Origin: a virus | IMG/VR virus record: IMGVR_UViG_3300017971_000490 | Coordinates: 1 to 39,495 of that record | Length of the DNA stretch: 39,495 nt | Strand: one strand, 5' to 3' | Shown: in pieces, positions 37,180-39,495 of the stretch | How the letters are laid out: every line of letters begins with the position of its first letter | Position numbering within the stretch: position 1 is the first letter of the stretch | Made by a program: the position numbers and the translations under genes | Notes under the pieces: model-generated | The model's database searches: none | The model's input: only the letters and a program-made list of their open reading frames with translations | Told to the model about the DNA's origin: nothing

Positions 37180-37784
37180 GTTTTTTCTAATAAAGAATTA
37201 TATATTATTCTCCTGTCTGCGGCTTCCTCCATAAGCTCATGTAAACGGATAACATAGTCTTTTTTTGAAAAGCTGAATTTTTTCCAAAACAGGTACATCT
37301 TCCACCAGAATCGATTTCCTTTCCTGATAAACCTATACCAGGACCAGGTGGCTGGCCGGTACAGATAAAACGGAATTGTTAATAACTGCATTTTCCGGTA
37401 GGCTCCAACCACTGTGCAGGCACATATCCAGGCTTTAAACGGGTCCCGGCTCATACGCTTCTGCGCTCGAAATGGTAAATTTGTATCGAACATCTTATTA
37501 ACTGTACGGTTTACGGCTCTCCAGAACCATGATTTAGCGTCCATCGGATGAGTCATCCTGTCCGGCCAGCGTTTCCTTACCCATAGCAATATCCAGCAAT
37601 ACAAAATAGCCTGCTTTGCCCAATCTGATTTGTCTACCTGGATCACTATGCGATTACAGGTATTGAAAATTAAATCACCTTTCCCGTTAGAACCATCGTG
37701 ATTTGGATGCCTCCAAAAAGGGCCGTCCTTATACCAATCCTTTTCATCTACTGCTACCGTCTTTATGTAGTTTTCGTTTTTCAT
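37176..37784 (-). CDS. Hypothetical Trp-rich basic protein, 202 aa
   Basis: A 202-aa basic, aromatic protein (12 or more Trp). It has a polar start (DEKDWYKDGPFWRHPNHDGSNGKGDLIF), a hydrophobic segment near 60-70 (AILYCWILLWVRKRW), and a basic aromatic second half (TWSWYRFIRKGNRFWWKMYLFWKKFS). It may associate with a membrane, but no clean membrane helices are visible. Function unknown. Confidence 0.55.
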   Translation of the reverse strand: MKNENYIKTVAVDEKDWYKDGPFWRHPNHDGSNGKGDLIFNTCNRIVIQVDKSDWAKQAILYCWILLWVRKRWPDRMTHPMDAKSWFWRAVNRTVNKMFDTNLPFRAQKRMSRDPFKAWICACTVVGAYRKMQLLTIPFYLYRPATWSWYRFIRKGNRFWWKMYLFWKKFSFSKKDYVIRLHELMEEAADRRIIYNSLLEKT

Positions 37785-38167
37785 GGTACGGCCGTTTTTT
37801 GGATTTCTACCTTTAGGGTATATCCCTTTTTGGAGAACTCCTTCATCAGCTCTGTGAGCTTGTCCAGGGAATCTCCGATTGAGCGAGTACCGACAGGGCT
37901 TGGCTCTGGTGGCTTTGGAGTGGCTGGCTTATCCGGAATAGCAGACTCTTTTTTTGGTTTACCATCAAATTCAGTAATGAATTTATCTATCTTCTCCACC
38001 GAATCTGATCTGATTCTTACTGCAACAGGATCAAATTCCATGATTTCCTTGAATAGCCTGAAATTCACTCCGGACGCATCTAATATTGATTGCTGAGTCC
38101 AGCCCCTGCTTTGGCACTCTAAAACCAATTCCTTGAATCTTCGAATGCTTTTATATACCTGGCTCAT
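37781..38167 (-). CDS. Hypothetical protein with HTH-like N-terminus, 128 aa
   Basis: A 128-aa protein: residues 1-45 form helices with a helix-turn-helix look (RFKELVLECQSRGWTQQSILDASGVNFRLFKEI), followed by a Lys/Pro-rich linker (GKPKKESAIPDKPATPKPPEPSP) and a helical end (SLDKLTELMKEFSKKGYTLKVEI). This could be a small DNA-binding regulator. It overlaps its neighbours by ATGA at both ends. Confidence 0.55.
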   Translation of the reverse strand: MSQVYKSIRRFKELVLECQSRGWTQQSILDASGVNFRLFKEIMEFDPVAVRIRSDSVEKIDKFITEFDGKPKKESAIPDKPATPKPPEPSPVGTRSIGDSLDKLTELMKEFSKKGYTLKVEIQKTAVP

Positions 38168-38319
38168 GAGTTAAAAAGATTTGGTTTAGTTGTATCGGAA
38201 ATAAACTGATCAACTTTCCTTTCCATCTCCTTTGCCTTTTGAAGGGATTCCGAGGTCCTGGTGCGAAAATATTCCCTTTGATACTTACGCATTTCTATGA
38301 CCATGTTTAAGAAATTCAT
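38164..38319 (-). CDS. Small helical phage protein, 51 aa
   Basis: A 51-codon frame starts at 38319 (TGATG overlap with the stop of the SSB gene) and ends in TGA at 38164, overlapping the next start by ATGA. The product (begins MNFLNMVIEMRKYQREYF) contains MRKYQREYFRTRTSESLQK then AKEMERKVDQFI, a pattern I know from tiny proteins encoded near SSB in Bacteroidota phages. Charged amphipathic helices; function unknown. Confidence 0.65.
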   Translation of the reverse strand: MNFLNMVIEMRKYQREYFRTRTSESLQKAKEMERKVDQFISDTTKPNLFNS

Positions 38320-38756
38320 CAGAATGGCAGATCATCAGGTGGTTCCTCTCCCGTGAAGTCAGTCACTGGTGCTGCGGCTGGTTCTGCGGCGGCAAGCTGT
38401 TGTTCTTCCCTGGCAGTACTGCCCTCTGATTTACCGCCAACCATCTTTATGATGTCGGCATAAACCTCTGTCCGGTACTTGGTGTTACCAGCTTCATCTT
38501 CCCAAGACCTGGTTTTAACTTTACCCTGGACAAATAGTTTCGATCCCTTGTGAATATAGGATTCAACGATTTCAGCGAGCCGCCTCCATGCCACAATGTT
38601 GTGCCACTCGGTAGACTCCATTTGATTCCCTTCCCGGTCCTTCCAGCGTTCCGATGTGGCTAAGCTGAAATTTGCTACCGGGGTTTCATCGGCTCCAATA
38701 CGCCTGACTTCAGGGTCCTGGCCGACATTTCCGATTAACGTAATCTGATTGAACAT
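38319..38756 (-). CDS. ssb: Single-stranded DNA-binding protein
   Basis: A 145-aa SSB. The OB-fold start is MFNQITLIGNVGQDPEVRR, with NFSLATSERWKD, EWHNIVAWRRLAEIVESYIHKGSKLFVQGKVKTRSWED and a downstream TEVYADIIKMVGG. The linker is Ala/Glu-rich, and the C-terminal tip is DDLPF, the acidic peptide that recruits host and phage replication partners. It coats single-stranded DNA in replication and would work with the Sak4-like ATPase and nuclease of the left arm. Confidence 0.95.
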   Translation of the reverse strand: MFNQITLIGNVGQDPEVRRIGADETPVANFSLATSERWKDREGNQMESTEWHNIVAWRRLAEIVESYIHKGSKLFVQGKVKTRSWEDEAGNTKYRTEVYADIIKMVGGKSEGSTAREEQQLAAAEPAAAPVTDFTGEEPPDDLPF

Positions 38757-38761
38757 TACTT

Positions 38762-39100
38762 TTATAGATTGAGTTTGACAATAAAACGCCTGTAATAATT
38801 GTAGTCAACGTGTGCCATTCGTATCAGGTATAACTGTAATCGATCCATAGGCAATTCCCGTATATCCTGGGTTGCCCCAAATGTAAGTATATCGTGTGCC
38901 CTTCTCCCTACCGGTAACAGGTTTTCTTTATCATCTATCAGTTGTGCGTTTTGACTCTTCGGAATTATGTGATGATATTCGGTTTTTGGCTCCGAAGGGA
39001 AGAAGAAACAATATTGGTTCTCTTCGTATTGGTCCAACTCAGCTTCGACCTTTCTAAGCCTTCGTTCCTGGGCTGCTCTCTTCTTGCTTAACTTCCTCAT
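38762..39100 (-). CDS. HNH-like nuclease-fold protein
   Basis: A 112-aa protein. After a basic helix (KLSKKRAAQERRLRKVEAELDQYEEN) comes YCFFFPSEPKTEYHHIIPKSQN...DDKENLLPVGRRAHDILTFG. HHIIP, ENLLP and RRAHDIL correspond to the H, N and H of the HNH motif. The flanking Cys pairs of zinc-bound forms are missing (one Cys). It may cut DNA in recombination or packaging, or be a NinG-like accessory. It lies 5 nt before SSB. Confidence 0.7.
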   Translation of the reverse strand: MRKLSKKRAAQERRLRKVEAELDQYEENQYCFFFPSEPKTEYHHIIPKSQNAQLIDDKENLLPVGRRAHDILTFGATQDIRELPMDRLQLYLIRMAHVDYNYYRRFIVKLNL

Positions 39101-39365
39101 AGACTGCTCCGATTAAAGCTATTTCATTTATCCAGCCGTGGATCGTTTTGTACCAGGTCTTATACCGGACCTCTTTCCGATCCATCACTTCAACAATAGT
39201 GTACGCTTTCAGGGTTTTGAAGTTTTTGATCGCTTTTATGTAATCCTCTGGTTCGGGGTCGGGTACCAGGTTCACGTCTTTACTAAAACGGTAGCTTCTG
39301 CCTGGTAGTAGCTTGGTGTGTTCTACGTCCCACTCACCGCCTCTCCTTCCGTAAACAAGTTTCAT
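39054..39365 (-). CDS. Hypothetical protein, 103 aa
   Basis: A 103-aa alpha/beta protein (MKLVYGRRGGEWDVEHTKLLPGRSYRF; YIKAIKNFKTLKAYTIVEVMDRKEVRYKTWYKTIHGW; IALIGAVYEEVKQEE). The middle is basic and aromatic. The start at 39365 sits directly after the second copy of the leader repeat. It overlaps the HNH-like gene by 47 nt. No family recognised. Confidence 0.55.
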   Translation of the reverse strand: MKLVYGRRGGEWDVEHTKLLPGRSYRFSKDVNLVPDPEPEDYIKAIKNFKTLKAYTIVEVMDRKEVRYKTWYKTIHGWINEIALIGAVYEEVKQEESSPGTKA

Positions 39366-39386
39366 CTCTCTATTTCTTATTGGTTA
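39360..39386 (-). repeat. Leader direct repeat, copy 2
   Basis: These 27 bp match 278-304 with one mismatch (T for C on the minus strand). In this copy the changed base makes a TAG stop that ends the upstream gene at Thr-Asn-Lys-Lys; the ATG of the 103-aa gene follows 4 nt later. In a circular genome the two copies would flank the Cys-Ser repeat gene. Confidence 0.85.
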
Positions 39387-39495
39387 GTTGTTTGATCACA
39401 TCCGCAAACTCAATAAACGGCTTCGCTTTCTTCTTGCCATTCATCTCGATTGCCTTTGCCTTGAAATCTTCTAAACTTTCAGTTTTGTAGCATCC
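39370..39495 (-). CDS. 3' end of a gene running off the right edge
   Basis: Forty-one codons end in TAG at 39370 and are open to the window edge. The visible part begins Gly-Cys-Tyr and continues KTESLEDFKAKAIEMNGKKK, KPFIEFADVIKQLTNKK. The Gly-Cys-Tyr is similar to a unit of the Cys-Ser repeat at the left edge. In a circular genome it would be the C-terminal part of that protein, though a direct join of the two window ends would be out of frame by one base; a few missing repeat units (for example 8 nt) would restore it. Otherwise it is an unrelated partial gene. Confidence 0.5.
   Translation of the reverse strand, partial: GCYKTESLEDFKAKAIEMNGKKKAKPFIEFADVIKQLTNKK

Noticed and set aside
1-39495. 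Temperate lifestyle genes (integrase, excisionase, CI-like repressor) or insertion sequences
   Set aside because: No tyrosine or serine recombinase motif, transposase or repressor pair was seen; small HTH-like proteins are too generic to use as evidence.

Overview
The window reads as a nearly complete tailed-phage genome of siphovirus type. Every gene I can support lies on the minus strand, so transcription runs from the right end (39495) to the left end (1). Replication, recombination, packaging, head, tail and lysis modules are all present. No integrase, excisionase or repressor is visible. The host is probably a member of the Bacteroidota. Several intergenic regions carry the promoter form of that phylum (TTG or TTTG, 19-20 nt, then TA-NN-TTT-G/A), many leaders are A/T-rich without a Shine-Dalgarno site, and several small proteins resemble families I know from Bacteroidota phages. 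I recognised these families from memory; no database was searched.

Layout in transcription order. 39.5-34.8 kb: early and accessory genes, including an HNH-like protein, SSB, many small proteins, a sulfotransferase-like protein, two one-helix membrane peptides and a DUF1367-like protein. 34.8-32.9 kb: a SAM methyltransferase and a PP-loop (PAPS-reductase-like) enzyme. 32.4 kb: an initiator-like tRNA with a CAU anticodon. 32.4-30.4 kb: small and large terminase. 30.4-20.3 kb: tail genes, with a tail-assembly-chaperone pair joined by a probable -1 frameshift, completion proteins, two large tail-tip proteins and the tape measure. 20.3-14.9 kb: protease/scaffold, major capsid, a tube-like protein, portal and connector. 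14.9-10.8 kb: decoration or fibre proteins. 10.8-8.5 kb: lysis (three or four small membrane proteins, endolysin, u-spanin), closed by a factor-independent terminator. 8.3 kb to the left end: replication and recombination (small early genes, ribbon-helix-helix protein, Sak4-like ATPase, PD-(D/E)XK exonuclease, initiator, DnaC-like helicase loader), then a few more small genes.

The left edge is the most unusual part. A gene starting at 283 and running off the window encodes a short head followed by at least 20 perfect X-Cys-Ser tripeptides from a 9-bp tandem repeat. The right edge holds the last 41 codons of another gene, which begins Gly-Cys-Tyr. A 27-bp sequence with one mismatch lies at the start of the Cys-Ser gene and again just after the right-edge gene. 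The simplest reading is a circular or circularly permuted genome of about 39.5 kb whose assembly broke inside the repeat, so both edges are parts of one Cys-Ser gene flanked by direct repeats. This is an inference; a read across the junction would settle it.

Genes are packed tightly, mostly with ATGA or TAATG overlaps. I recovered seven small genes of 31-56 codons that fill apparent gaps.
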